Positions 1-6,665 of a stretch of DNA of 44,667 bases are shown here, in pieces. The notes under the pieces were generated by a model. The model did not search any database and had not been told where the DNA came from. It was given only the letters and a program-made list of their open reading frames with translations. Position 1 is the first letter of the stretch, and each line of letters starts with the position of its first letter. Origin of the DNA: Microbispora siamensis (GTDB lineage Bacteria > Actinomycetota > Actinomycetes > Streptosporangiales > Streptosporangiaceae); contig NZ_BOOF01000069.1 of assembly GCF_016863095.1 (NCBI RefSeq), forward strand, positions 1-44,667. The letters are read 5' to 3'. The position numbers were made by a program, and so were the translations under genes.

Positions 1-90
1 CCACACCAGCCGTACGCAGCCGAACGTGCGGTTCAACACCGCGGCCTGTTCGGCGGTGGGGTAGACCCGCACCTTGTAAGCCGTACGCAC
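1..90 (-). CDS. tnpB: TnpB/OrfB-type protein of an IS200/IS605 element, N-terminal 30 residues only
   Basis: The reading frame runs off the left edge of the window, so only the first 30 codons are visible. They read VRTAYKVRVYPTAEQAAVLN followed by RTFGCVRLVW. This is the typical opening of TnpB/OrfB proteins: a helix-turn-helix start with a YPT-EQ block and then a G-C-R-x-V-(W/Y)-N block. TnpB proteins are RNA-guided DNA nucleases carried by IS200/IS605 and IS1341-type elements. The GTG at 90-88 must be the start, because an in-frame TAA lies four codons upstream. No ribosome binding site is obvious. Whether the RuvC and zinc-finger parts are intact cannot be seen here. Structured DNA typical of such elements lies just upstream at 144-158 and 203-233. 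Confidence 0.85.
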   Translation of the reverse strand, partial: MRTAYKVRVYPTAEQAAVLNRTFGCVRLVW

Positions 91-143
91 GTTCGAACTT
101 TACAAGCGTTTTGCCTAACCGGTCAGCAGAAGGAGCAAATCAT

Positions 144-158
144 GAGCGCTTGGCGCTC
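144..158 (-). repeat. Perfect hairpin, candidate IS200/IS605 left-end structure
   Basis: GAGCGC and GCGCTC form a perfect 6-bp stem with a 3-nt loop, 54 bp upstream of the tnpB start. IS200/IS605 elements carry short subterminal hairpins that the TnpA transposase recognises. The position upstream of tnpB fits a left end, but no tnpA gene is visible and the cleavage site cannot be fixed from this window. Confidence 0.4.
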
Positions 159-202
159 TGGGCTGTCTTGGCTTCGCCGGGCCACCCCCTTACGGGGTCC
201 GG

Positions 203-233
203 ATTCCTCCCGGCCCTGAAGAACCGGGCTTCC
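203..233 (-). ncRNA. reRNA (omega RNA) 3'-end-like hairpin
   Basis: Read on the minus strand, this stretch contains GAAGCCCGGTTCTTCAGGG followed by CCGGGAGGAAT. As RNA it folds into an 8-bp stem (five Watson-Crick pairs, two G-U pairs, one C-G pair) closed by a UUCA loop. A GAAGCCC...UUCAGGGC...GGGAGGAAU hairpin is characteristic of the right end of IS605/IS1341 tnpB elements, where it forms the 3' end of the guide RNA scaffold. Here it lies upstream of a tnpB start rather than behind a tnpB stop. It is therefore probably the remnant of a second, decayed element or a detached reRNA copy. Expression is not shown. Confidence 0.5.
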
Positions 234-307
234 TCCGGAGGACCCGGTGAGGCACATCCCTCACCGCGTCCGGAAATATCCGGATGCGACCTCAGGTTGG
301 GCCCAGC

Positions 308-1366
308 ATGAGCGAGGACATCATTCGCGGGGTGCCGCGTGGAACGGCCGAGGTGCCGCTGTCGATCCTGGAACTCGCGACCGTCGGCGAGGGCTCCACA
401 CCGACCGAGGCGCTGCGCGACGCCACCGAACTGGCCCGCCGGGCCGAGGAGTGGGGCTACCACCGCATCTGGGTCGCCGAGCACCACGGAATGCCCGGAG
501 TGGCCAGTTCCTCCCCGGCCGTGCTCATCGCGCACCTCGCGGCGGCGACCCGGTCGATCCGGATCGGCTCCGGCGGCGTGATGCTGCCCAACCACGCCCC
601 GCTGGTGATCGCCGAGCAGTTCGGCACGCTGCACGCGCTGCACCCCGGCCGCATCGACCTCGGCCTCGGCCGCGCCCCCGGCACCGACATGGCCACGGCG
701 AACGCCCTGCGCCGCTCGGCCGAGGTGGACCCCGACGAGTTCCCCCAGCAGGTGGCCGAGCTGACCGGCTTCCTCGACGCCTCCTTCCCGCCCGGCCATC
801 CGTACGAGAAGATCCGGGCCGTGCCGGGCGGCGCGGACTCGGCGGGCACGGGCCGGCCGCCGATCTGGCTGCTCGGCTCCAGCGGGTTCAGCGCCAGGCT
901 GGCCGGGCTGCTCGGGCTGCCGTTCGCCTTCGCCCACCACTTCAGCGCCGCCAACACCGAGCCCGCGCTCGACCTCTACCGCTCCTCGTTCCGGCCCTCG
1001 GAGGTGCTTGACCGGCCGTACGCGCTGATCGGGGTGGCGGCCGTCGCGGCCGACACCGACGAGGAGGCGCTGCGCCAGACCATGCCGGGCGCGCTGTCGT
1101 GGCTGCGCCTGCGCTACGGGCGGCCCGGCCGCACGCCCACCGTCGAGGAGGCGGAGGCGTACCCGTACACCCCGATGGAGCGGGAGTTCGTCCGCGAGCG
1201 GCTGTCGACGGTGGTGCACGGCGACCCGCAGACCGTGCGGGACGGGCTGGAGGAGCTGCGCAAGCGCACTGGGGCCGACGAGCTGATGATCACCACCCAG
1301 GTCCACGGCGGCGCCGCGCGCCTGCGCTCCTACGAGCTGATCGCCAAGGCGTACGGGATGATCTAG
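308..1366 (+). CDS. LLM-class flavin-dependent oxidoreductase, MsnO8-like
   Basis: This 352-residue protein is a bacterial luciferase-like monooxygenase (TIM barrel, reduced flavin cofactor). The blocks WVAEHHGMPGVASSSP, GSGGVMLPNHAPLVIAEQFG and PGRIDLGLGRAPGTD are those of the MsnO8 subgroup. These enzymes are soluble and cytoplasmic; their substrates are mostly unknown. I chose the ATG at 308; an upstream in-frame ATG at 284 would add eight residues not typical of the family. Its stop codon overlaps the stop of the convergent response regulator gene by three bases, so neither gene has room for its own terminator. The gene stands alone. The family call is firm; the substrate is not known. 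Confidence 0.88.
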   Translation: MSEDIIRGVPRGTAEVPLSILELATVGEGSTPTEALRDATELARRAEEWGYHRIWVAEHHGMPGVASSSPAVLIAHLAAATRSIRIGSGGVMLPNHAPLVIAEQFGTLHALHPGRIDLGLGRAPGTDMATANALRRSAEVDPDEFPQQVAELTGFLDASFPPGHPYEKIRAVPGGADSAGTGRPPIWLLGSSGFSARLAGLLGLPFAFAHHFSAANTEPALDLYRSSFRPSEVLDRPYALIGVAAVAADTDEEALRQTMPGALSWLRLRYGRPGRTPTVEEAEAYPYTPMEREFVRERLSTVVHGDPQTVRDGLEELRKRTGADELMITTQVHGGAARLRSYELIAKAYGMI

Positions 1367-2025
1367 CCGCGCAGGAACGCGACGACGGCGAGCACACGGC
1401 GATGGGCGTCCTCGTCGGGAGGCAGGTCGAGCTTGGTGAGGATGTTCCCGATGTGCTTGCCGACGACGGCCTCCGACACCACCAGCGCGCGGGCGATCGC
1501 GGCGTTCGACCTGCCCTCGGCCATCAGGGCGAGGACCTCCCTCTCCCGTGGGCTGAGCCGCCGCAGCGGGTCGCGGCGGCGGCGCAGGAGCTGACGCACG
1601 ACCTCCGGGTCCACGACCGTCCCCCCGCCGGCGACGGCGGTCAGTGCGTCCACGAACTCCTCGACCTCCCCGATCCGGTCCTTGAGGAGGTAGCCCACGC
1701 CGGTGCCGTCCCCGGAGTCGAGCAGTTCGGCCGCGTAGGTCTGCTCGACGTACTGGCTCAGCACCAGGACGGCGAGCCCGGGGTGCGCGGCGCGCAACGC
1801 CACGGCGGCCCGCAGTCCCTCGTCGGAGAAGCCGGGCGGCATCCGCACGTCGGTGACGACGACGTCGGGGGCGTGCTGCTCCACCGCTTCCACCAGCGCC
1901 TCGGCGTCGCCGGCGGTGGCTACCACCCGATGGCCGAAGCGGGCCAGCAGCGTGGCCAGCCCCTCGCGGAGCAGCACGCCGTCCTCGGCGATGACGACGG
2001 TCAGGGGGGAAGGGCCGGCAGGCAT
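1363..2025 (-). CDS. NarL/FixJ-type response regulator
   Basis: The 220-residue protein has an N-terminal receiver domain (about residues 8-125) with Asp14/Asp15 acidic residues, phospho-acceptor Asp59 in VVVTDVRMPP, and the conserved Lys in LLKDRI. A LuxR-type helix-turn-helix follows (about 155-215) with LSPREREVLALMAEGRSNAAIA and VSEAVVGKHIGNILTKL. It is the DNA-binding partner of the histidine kinase encoded just upstream. The ATG at 2025 lies inside the kinase gene, giving a 25-bp overlap that indicates translational coupling and one transcript. The targets are unknown. The gene ends on top of the convergent oxidoreductase gene. Confidence 0.93.
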   Translation of the reverse strand: MPAGPSPLTVVIAEDGVLLREGLATLLARFGHRVVATAGDAEALVEAVEQHAPDVVVTDVRMPPGFSDEGLRAAVALRAAHPGLAVLVLSQYVEQTYAAELLDSGDGTGVGYLLKDRIGEVEEFVDALTAVAGGGTVVDPEVVRQLLRRRRDPLRRLSPREREVLALMAEGRSNAAIARALVVSEAVVGKHIGNILTKLDLPPDEDAHRRVLAVVAFLRG

Positions 2026-3269
2026 TCGATCTCCGCGCGCAACAGGGTGGGGCCGCCCGGCGGGCTCGACAGCATCAGCCTGCCCTCGACCGCGGAGACG
2101 CGGTCGGCGAGTCCGGCGAGCCCGGTGCCCGCGGTCACGTCCGCGCCGCCCACTCCGTCGTCCCGGATCTCGACGGTGAGCAGCCGGCCGTCGAGCCGGC
2201 CCCGCACCCGGGCCCGCTCGGCTCCGCTGTGCTTGGCCACGTTGGTCAGGCCCTCGCTGACGACGAAGTAGGCGACCGACTCCACCGGTTCCGGCAGCCG
2301 GGGGACATCCACGTCGACCTCGACCGGGACGGGCGACCGGTCGGCCAGCTCCGCGACCGCGGCGGGCAGCCCGCGGTCGGCGAGGATGCGGGGATGGATG
2401 CCGCGGATCAGGTCGCGGATCTCTGCGAGGGCGAGCTTCGCCTCCTCGTGCGCCCTGGCCACGAGCTCGGCCGCCTCCTCTCCCCGGGAGACCTTGGCCA
2501 GGCCGAGCGTCATGGTCAGCGCGACCAGCCGCTGCTGCGCGCCGTCGTGCAGATCGCGTTCGATGCGCCGCCGCTCGACCTCGAACGCCTCGACCAGGCG
2601 GCTCCGGGAGCGGGTCAGCTCGGCGAGCCGCTCGCCCGACTCGGCTTTCGTGGACGTGAGCAGCAACCGGGCCAGCAGGGCGTGCGCGGTCGCGAGGGCG
2701 GTGATCGGGTAGGCGGCCAGCAGGAGTACCGCGACCCCCAGGAACGCGGCGGCGAACGCCTCGGTGAGCGAGTCGAGCGGCCAGAACTTCAGCAGCACGA
2801 TGGGTCCCGCCTCCGCCACGCTGATCGGGGCGCAGATCATCACGAGCGGCATCAGCAGGCCGTACGTCACGGCGATCAGCTCGACCGGGCCGAGCACGAC
2901 GGCCAGCAGGCCCGTGTAGGCGAGGGCCCGCCATGTCGCCTGCTCCCGCAGGCGCGTCCCGAGCCATCCGCGCGGGCCCGGGCGCGCGGGGCGGTGCGGG
3001 CTCGGCGCGGGCTCGGCGTCCATGATCCGCAACCGCCGGCGTTCGAGCGCGCCCAGCGGCACGGCGGCGACCACCGGGACCGCCAGCAGCGGCACGCCCA
3101 CCAGGAAGACGGTGAACAGCGCCCCGGTGGTCAGCGAGGCGACCAGCGACGCCAGTACGACCACACCGACGACCGCGCCCGTCACCACGTAGGCGAGGGC
3201 GCGCCAGGGCAGCGAGGTCGCCAGCAGGTCCTTGCGGGCGACGGCCTGCCACGAGCCGTTGGGGCGCAC
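2001..3269 (-). CDS. Membrane histidine kinase, HisKA_3 type
   Basis: This protein of about 422 residues has four to five hydrophobic segments between residues 25 and 200, resembling the PF13796 putative sensor of actinobacterial kinases. A HisKA_3 dimerisation domain follows with the phospho-accepting His241 in ERDLHDGAQQRLVAL. A C-terminal HATPase domain shows the N-box SEGLTNVAKHS and the glycine box RDDGVGGADVTAGTGLAGL. It lies in the cytoplasmic membrane and phosphorylates the response regulator it overlaps. Two GTG codons, at 3278 and 3269, are possible starts. I prefer 3269, because GGGTGGG precedes it at a workable distance. The signal sensed is unknown. Its promoter must lie near the 18-bp inverted repeat at 3314-3359. 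Confidence 0.9.
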   Translation of the reverse strand: MRPNGSWQAVARKDLLATSLPWRALAYVVTGAVVGVVVLASLVASLTTGALFTVFLVGVPLLAVPVVAAVPLGALERRRLRIMDAEPAPSPHRPARPGPRGWLGTRLREQATWRALAYTGLLAVVLGPVELIAVTYGLLMPLVMICAPISVAEAGPIVLLKFWPLDSLTEAFAAAFLGVAVLLLAAYPITALATAHALLARLLLTSTKAESGERLAELTRSRSRLVEAFEVERRRIERDLHDGAQQRLVALTMTLGLAKVSRGEEAAELVARAHEEAKLALAEIRDLIRGIHPRILADRGLPAAVAELADRSPVPVEVDVDVPRLPEPVESVAYFVVSEGLTNVAKHSGAERARVRGRLDGRLLTVEIRDDGVGGADVTAGTGLAGLADRVSAVEGRLMLSSPPGGPTLLRAEIECLPALPP

Positions 3270-3313
3270 CCGACCCACCCTAGAGGCCGTCCGGGCCCGG
3301 CCGAAGACGGCCA

Positions 3314-3359
3314 GGCCCACCTGTGGAGGTAGGGCTGGCCATACCTCCACAGGTGGGCC
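3314..3359. repeat. 18-bp perfect inverted repeat between divergent genes
   Basis: GGCCCACCTGTGGAGGTA (3314-3331) and its exact reverse complement (3342-3359) flank a 10-nt spacer. The repeat lies between the divergent starts of the histidine kinase and the methyltransferase, where no terminator is needed. A shared operator is one reading; a 5'-UTR hairpin or mobile-element remnant is another. Confidence 0.8.
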
Positions 3360-3404
3360 GGGACGGCTGGTGGGCGCGGATCCCGCACCGGTCTGATGGG
3401 CCGC

Positions 3405-4037
3405 ATGAACGACACAGTGCAGCTGAACGACACAGTGCAGCAGGTGTCCGATCTGAGGGCGTTCGCGGGTGTGGCGCTGCGCCGGCAGGGCGTCGTGGGA
3501 GCCGTGGCCCCGAGCTCGCGCTCGCTCGCGCGGGCCCTCACCGCCGTCGTCCCGACGACCGGCCCCGCCGTGATCGTGGAGCTCGGCCCGGGCACCGGCG
3601 CGATCAGCGAGGCCATCAGGGAACGGCTCGCCCCCGGTTCCCGCCAGCTCGCCGTCGAGATCGACCCGGGGATGGTGGCGCACCTGCGACGCGCCCGGCC
3701 CTGGCTGGACGTGCTCCAGGGCGACGCGGCCCGCCTCGGCGCGCTCCTGGACGAACGGGCAGTCTCTCGGGTCGACGCCGTGGTCAGCACGCTGCCGTGG
3801 ACGCTCTTCCCCGAGGACGTGCAGGAGTCGATCCTCGGGGAGGTCGGGCGGGTGCTGCGCCCGACGGGGGCGTTCACCACGGTGACCTATCTGCCCGCGG
3901 TGCCGCTGGCCCGGGCGCGGCGTTTCCGGCGGCGCCTGCGCGCCGCCTTCGACGAGGTGCTCACGACCGGGCCGGTCTGGCGCAACGTGCCGCCCGGCCT
4001 GGCGTACGTGTGCCGGAGGCCGGTGGGCCGTGGCTGA
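3405..4037 (+). CDS. Class I SAM-dependent methyltransferase, PmtA-like
   Basis: A 210-residue Rossmann-fold methyltransferase. Motif I is VIVELGPGTGA (residues 57-66) and the acidic end of strand 2 is LAVEIDPGMV. The post-motif STLPWTLFP resembles the segment seen in phospholipid N-methyltransferases (PmtA) and the related KsgA fold. A C-terminal arginine-rich stretch could contact membrane or nucleic acid. The lead suggestion is a lipid N-methyltransferase, but small-molecule or rRNA substrates are not excluded. The start may be ATG 3405 or ATG 3396. An exact 18-bp tandem duplication immediately after the start gives the repeated residues NDTVQ. The gene reads away from the histidine kinase gene. 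Confidence 0.75.
   Translation: MNDTVQLNDTVQQVSDLRAFAGVALRRQGVVGAVAPSSRSLARALTAVVPTTGPAVIVELGPGTGAISEAIRERLAPGSRQLAVEIDPGMVAHLRRARPWLDVLQGDAARLGALLDERAVSRVDAVVSTLPWTLFPEDVQESILGEVGRVLRPTGAFTTVTYLPAVPLARARRFRRRLRAAFDEVLTTGPVWRNVPPGLAYVCRRPVGRG
3406..3441 (+). repeat. Tandem duplication of 18 bp at a gene start
   Basis: TGAACGACACAGTGCAGC occurs twice in a row with no mismatch (3406-3423 and 3424-3441). The duplication is in frame with the methyltransferase gene and doubles the peptide NDTVQ near its N-terminus. Perfect identity suggests a recent slip event. Confidence 0.95.
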
Positions 4038-4131
4038 GCCGCTCGGCCGGCGTCCCCGCGCACCCGGGGTTCCAGGAGAATCGCGGAGACCGCGAACCTC
4101 GGCGGCCCGCCGGACATCCAAAACAACGAGA

Positions 4132-4154
4132 CCGGAGGGGAGGGGCCCCTCCGG
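4132..4154 (+). terminator. GC-rich hairpin between methyltransferase and secreted protein
   Basis: CCGGAGGGG and CCCCTCCGG form a perfect 9-bp stem with a 5-nt loop. Flanking ACAAC and GTTGT could extend it. It lies about 95 bp behind the methyltransferase stop and 24 bp before the next ATG. It may be a factor-independent terminator without a U tract, as is common in actinomycetes, or a 5'-UTR hairpin of the secreted protein mRNA. Confidence 0.5.
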
Positions 4155-4178
4155 GGTTGTCCGGCGAAAGGAAGCACC

Positions 4179-4499
4179 ATGATCCTACGGGGGATCCGCA
4201 ACGGCGCCCTGACCCTGTCCGCGGCGGCGCTGCTGACCGTCGCCGCCGCCGCTCAGGCCGGTGCCGCGTCCGCCGCCCCGGCGTCCGTGAGCGCCGCGAG
4301 CTGCGCGCGCGTCAACCACTCGTCCGGCTACGTCACCCAGACCGTGAAGGTGACCAACAACTGCGGCTACACCGTCTCCTTCTCCGTCCGGCGCGTGGGG
4401 CCCGACAGCCCCTGCTACATCGTCCGGCCCGGTCACTACCGGACGTACAAGTGGGGCAACGGGCTGAACTACCAGGGCATCAGGTGGAACTGCTCCTGA
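4179..4499 (+). CDS. Small secreted four-cysteine protein, tendamistat-like layout
   Basis: The 106-residue product has a classical signal peptide: an Arg near the start, a hydrophobic stretch of about 20 residues, and an AxA-type site near AGAASA/APA. The mature part of about 65 residues holds four cysteines spaced 19, 16 and 25 residues apart and many aromatic and beta-branched residues. The blocks TQTVKVTNNCGYTVSFSV and CYIVRPGHYRTY resemble the pattern C-x-TVTVKV-C-YAVAPGQ of Streptomyces alpha-amylase inhibitors (tendamistat, PF01356). The Trp-Arg-Tyr inhibitory triad of tendamistat is not seen; SGYV stands there instead. I therefore infer a secreted beta-sandwich with two disulfides but not a specific target. 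The ribosome site AAAGGAAG precedes ATG 4179. Confidence 0.65.
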   Translation: MILRGIRNGALTLSAAALLTVAAAAQAGAASAAPASVSAASCARVNHSSGYVTQTVKVTNNCGYTVSFSVRRVGPDSPCYIVRPGHYRTYKWGNGLNYQGIRWNCS

Positions 4500-4509
4500 G
4501 CCGCGCGTC

Positions 4510-4537
4510 GCGGACGCCCGCCTGAGCGGGCGTCCGC
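4510..4537. terminator. Bidirectional terminator hairpin
   Basis: GCGGACGCCCGC and GCGGGCGTCCGC form a perfect 12-bp stem around a CTGA loop. It lies between the convergent ends of the secreted protein gene (4499) and the F420-type oxidoreductase gene (4559), where a terminator for both directions is expected. Confidence 0.85.
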
Positions 4538-4558
4538 CCGGAACGGCAACGGTCGTTC

Positions 4559-5452
4559 TCACCGGGGGGCGAGGGCCTCCAGGGCCTCCTCCGCGCGGCG
4601 CATGGAGTCTCGGGGGTCGGCCTCGGGATTGCCGATCTCCGGGTCGAAGTTGAGGTCGTGGAAGACCTCGGTCACGCCCTTGGCCGCGAGCGCCTCGACG
4701 TCCTGCCTGATCTTGTCGTACGACCCGGTCAGCGGGCCCTCGTCCCCCGGGCGGACGCGGGTGACGCCGCGGACGACGAACCGCAGCGCGTCGGGGTCGC
4801 GCCCCGCCTGCCGGGCCGCCTCCTTCACGATGGCGATCTGCTGGTCGATCGTGTCCAGATCGGCGCGGCTGGAGCTGATCCAGCCGTCGGCGATCCGCCC
4901 GGCCCGCTCCAGCGCCACCCGGGCCGTGCCGCCGAGCATCACCGGCGGCGGTGTGGCCGGCTTGGGGTCCTGGTGGGAGGGCGGTACCTCGTAGAACTCG
5001 CCCTTGTGCTCGACGACGTCCTCGGTCCACAGCCGCCGCAGCAGGCCGACGTACTCCTCGCCGCGTCTGCCGCGCCGCTCCGTCGGCACGCCGGAGGCGG
5101 CGAACTCCTCGGGCAGCCAGCCGAGCCCCAGGCCCACGTCGAGCCTGCCGCCGGACACCTCCTGCAGGGAGGCGAGCTGCTTGGCCATCAGGACCGGGGA
5201 GACGAAGGGCAGGTTGAGCACGGCCACCCCGAGCCGTACCCGCTCGGTGACGCCCGCCAGGTACGCGAGCGCGACGACGGGGTCGTGCACGCTCCGGTAG
5301 ACCGGGCCCATCGGGTGGCCGACGGGATAGAGCAGACGCTGGAACGTCCACACCCCGTGGTAGCCGAGTTCGTCCGCGCGGCGCGCGATCCGCCTCATGT
5401 TCTCCGGTGTCGCCCACGAGCCCGACACCGGCACAGAAAACCCAATCCTCAT
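4559..5452 (-). CDS. LLM-class F420-type oxidoreductase
   Basis: A 297-residue luciferase-like TIM-barrel protein. The start MRIGFSVPVSGSWATPE, the block VRLGVAVLNLPFVSPVLMAKQLASL, the glycine-rich GGRLDVGLGLGWLPEEFAA, and PPVMLGGTARVALERAGRIADGW are the hallmarks of the TIGR03619-type coenzyme F420-dependent subgroup common in actinobacteria. It probably uses F420H2 for a hydride transfer to an unknown substrate. The ATG at 5452 has no clear ribosome site and may be leaderless. Only 22 bp separate it from the divergent start of the phosphotransferase gene at 5475, so the two promoters must overlap. It ends at the shared hairpin at 4510-4537. Confidence 0.88.
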   Translation of the reverse strand: MRIGFSVPVSGSWATPENMRRIARRADELGYHGVWTFQRLLYPVGHPMGPVYRSVHDPVVALAYLAGVTERVRLGVAVLNLPFVSPVLMAKQLASLQEVSGGRLDVGLGLGWLPEEFAASGVPTERRGRRGEEYVGLLRRLWTEDVVEHKGEFYEVPPSHQDPKPATPPPVMLGGTARVALERAGRIADGWISSSRADLDTIDQQIAIVKEAARQAGRDPDALRFVVRGVTRVRPGDEGPLTGSYDKIRQDVEALAAKGVTEVFHDLNFDPEIGNPEADPRDSMRRAEEALEALAPR

Positions 5453-5474
5453 AAGGGCACTTTAGGGTGTCCCC

Positions 5475-6320
5475 GTGATCGAGGAACTGGCGCGGCTGGC
5501 GCGCCGCGACGGGCCGGTGACGGTGCTCAAGCAGACCCGTGTGCTCGTGGTCAGGGCCGGGGACGTCGTCGTCAAGGCCCATCCCCCGGACACCGACGAA
5601 CACGCCCTGCGCGCCCGCCTCGACGCCGCCGCGAACCTGCCCGGCGTCATGCTGCCTCCCCTCGGCCTCCAACGGCTGGACGGCAGGCTCGTCACGATCT
5701 GGCCCGCCGGCGAGCCGCTCACCATGGCCGACGTCGACGCGGGGACGACGCCGTGGGAGGAGGGCGGCCGGCTGCTCGCCCTGCTGCACGCCCGGCGGGC
5801 GCCCGCGGGGCTGCCGCCCGCCGGGGGACCTTCACGGTTGCCCAGGGCCATGGCCGACCTGGCGGCGGCCGGCGTCCCGGATCAGGTCGCCGCGCCCATC
5901 CGGGCGGCGTACGCGACGCTGCCGCAGGTCAGGGAGGGCGGCGCGCTGACGCACGGCGACTGGCACCTCGGCCAGATCGTCCGGCACGACGGGGCCTGGC
6001 TGCTGATCGACCCGGACGACCTGGGTCCGGGCGACCCCGCGTGGGACCTCGCCCGCCCGGCCGCGTGGTACGCCGCCGGCCTGCTCGACCCCCGGGACTG
6101 GGAACGCTTCCTCACCGCCTACCTCGCGGCCGGCGGGACCGCCGTCTCCGCTGGCGACCCGTGGCGGGAACTCGACGGGCCGGCCCGGGCGTTGACCGTC
6201 CAACTGGCCGCGACGGCGGTGGCCACGGCGGCGCGGGCGGGGGAACCGCCCGACGACGCCGCCGAGGCCCTGGTGTCCGCCTGTGTGAGGATCGTCGCGG
6301 CCACGGAGGCCGAGACCTGA
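5475..6320 (+). CDS. Aminoglycoside-phosphotransferase-fold kinase
   Basis: This 281-residue protein carries the APH/choline kinase signature: the N-lobe VVRAGDVVVKAHPP with the ATP-binding Lys, the catalytic loop LTHGDWHLGQIV, and the metal-binding WLLIDPDDLGPGDPAWDLARP. Proteins of this fold phosphorylate small molecules, sometimes antibiotics but more often metabolites. Nothing here points to aminoglycosides. The start is the GTG at 5475. It lies 22 bp from the divergent F420-type oxidoreductase start and 19 bp upstream of a small zinc-ribbon gene, with which it probably forms a two-gene operon. Confidence 0.82.
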   Translation: MIEELARLARRDGPVTVLKQTRVLVVRAGDVVVKAHPPDTDEHALRARLDAAANLPGVMLPPLGLQRLDGRLVTIWPAGEPLTMADVDAGTTPWEEGGRLLALLHARRAPAGLPPAGGPSRLPRAMADLAAAGVPDQVAAPIRAAYATLPQVREGGALTHGDWHLGQIVRHDGAWLLIDPDDLGPGDPAWDLARPAAWYAAGLLDPRDWERFLTAYLAAGGTAVSAGDPWRELDGPARALTVQLAATAVATAARAGEPPDDAAEALVSACVRIVAATEAET

Positions 6321-6339
6321 CCGAGGGAGAGTTCGTCAC

Positions 6340-6597
6340 ATGGAGTGCCCCAAGTGCCGTGGCCGGATGCGGACGTTCGACCGCAACGGGGTCCACATCG
6401 AGCAGTGTGACAACTGCCGGGGGATTTTCCTCGACTACGGCGAGCTGGAGACGCTGACCCGGATGGAGTCCCAGTGGGCTCAGCAGCACTACGCTCCCCC
6501 GCCGCCGGCGCACGGTGGGCCCGCCTGGGGCGGCCACCACGGGGGCCACTACGGCCACCGGCGCAACAGCTGGGTCGGCATGCTGTTCTCCAGCTGA
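6340..6597 (+). CDS. TFIIB-type zinc ribbon protein with His/Gly-rich tail
   Basis: The 85-residue protein starts MECPKCRGRM and continues EQCDNCRGIFLDYGELE. These two CxxC pairs form a zinc knuckle of the zf-TFIIB family (PF13453), with the family's characteristic G-(I/V)-(F/W)-L-D-x-G-E-L-E ending. Residues 50-75 are rich in Pro, His and Gly (seven His in GGHHGGHYGHRR and its surroundings), which may bind metal. The protein is small and cytoplasmic, and its role is unknown. A GGGAGAG ribosome site precedes ATG 6340. The gene follows the APH-fold kinase by 19 bp and ends at a 32-bp palindromic terminator. Confidence 0.85.
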   Translation: MECPKCRGRMRTFDRNGVHIEQCDNCRGIFLDYGELETLTRMESQWAQQHYAPPPPAHGGPAWGGHHGGHYGHRRNSWVGMLFSS

Positions 6598-6621
6598 GTC
6601 CTTCCCAGAGGCTTCATGACG

Positions 6622-6653
6622 GAGGCCGCGGCCCGGATCCGGGCCGCGGCCTC
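6622..6653. terminator. 32-bp perfect palindrome, bidirectional terminator
   Basis: GAGGCCGCGGCCCGGA is followed directly by its exact reverse complement, giving 16 bp per arm centred on GGATCC. It lies between the convergent ends of the zinc ribbon gene (6597) and the lipoprotein gene (6666), the usual site for a shared actinomycete terminator. Confidence 0.85.
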
Positions 6654-6665
6654 TGCCGTGTCCGG

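Noticed and set aside
140..1306. Long minus-strand frame opposite the MsnO8-like oxidoreductase
   Set aside because: Low-complexity Arg/Gly/His-rich translation with no domain. It is the mirror of a high-GC gene whose third positions are G or C.
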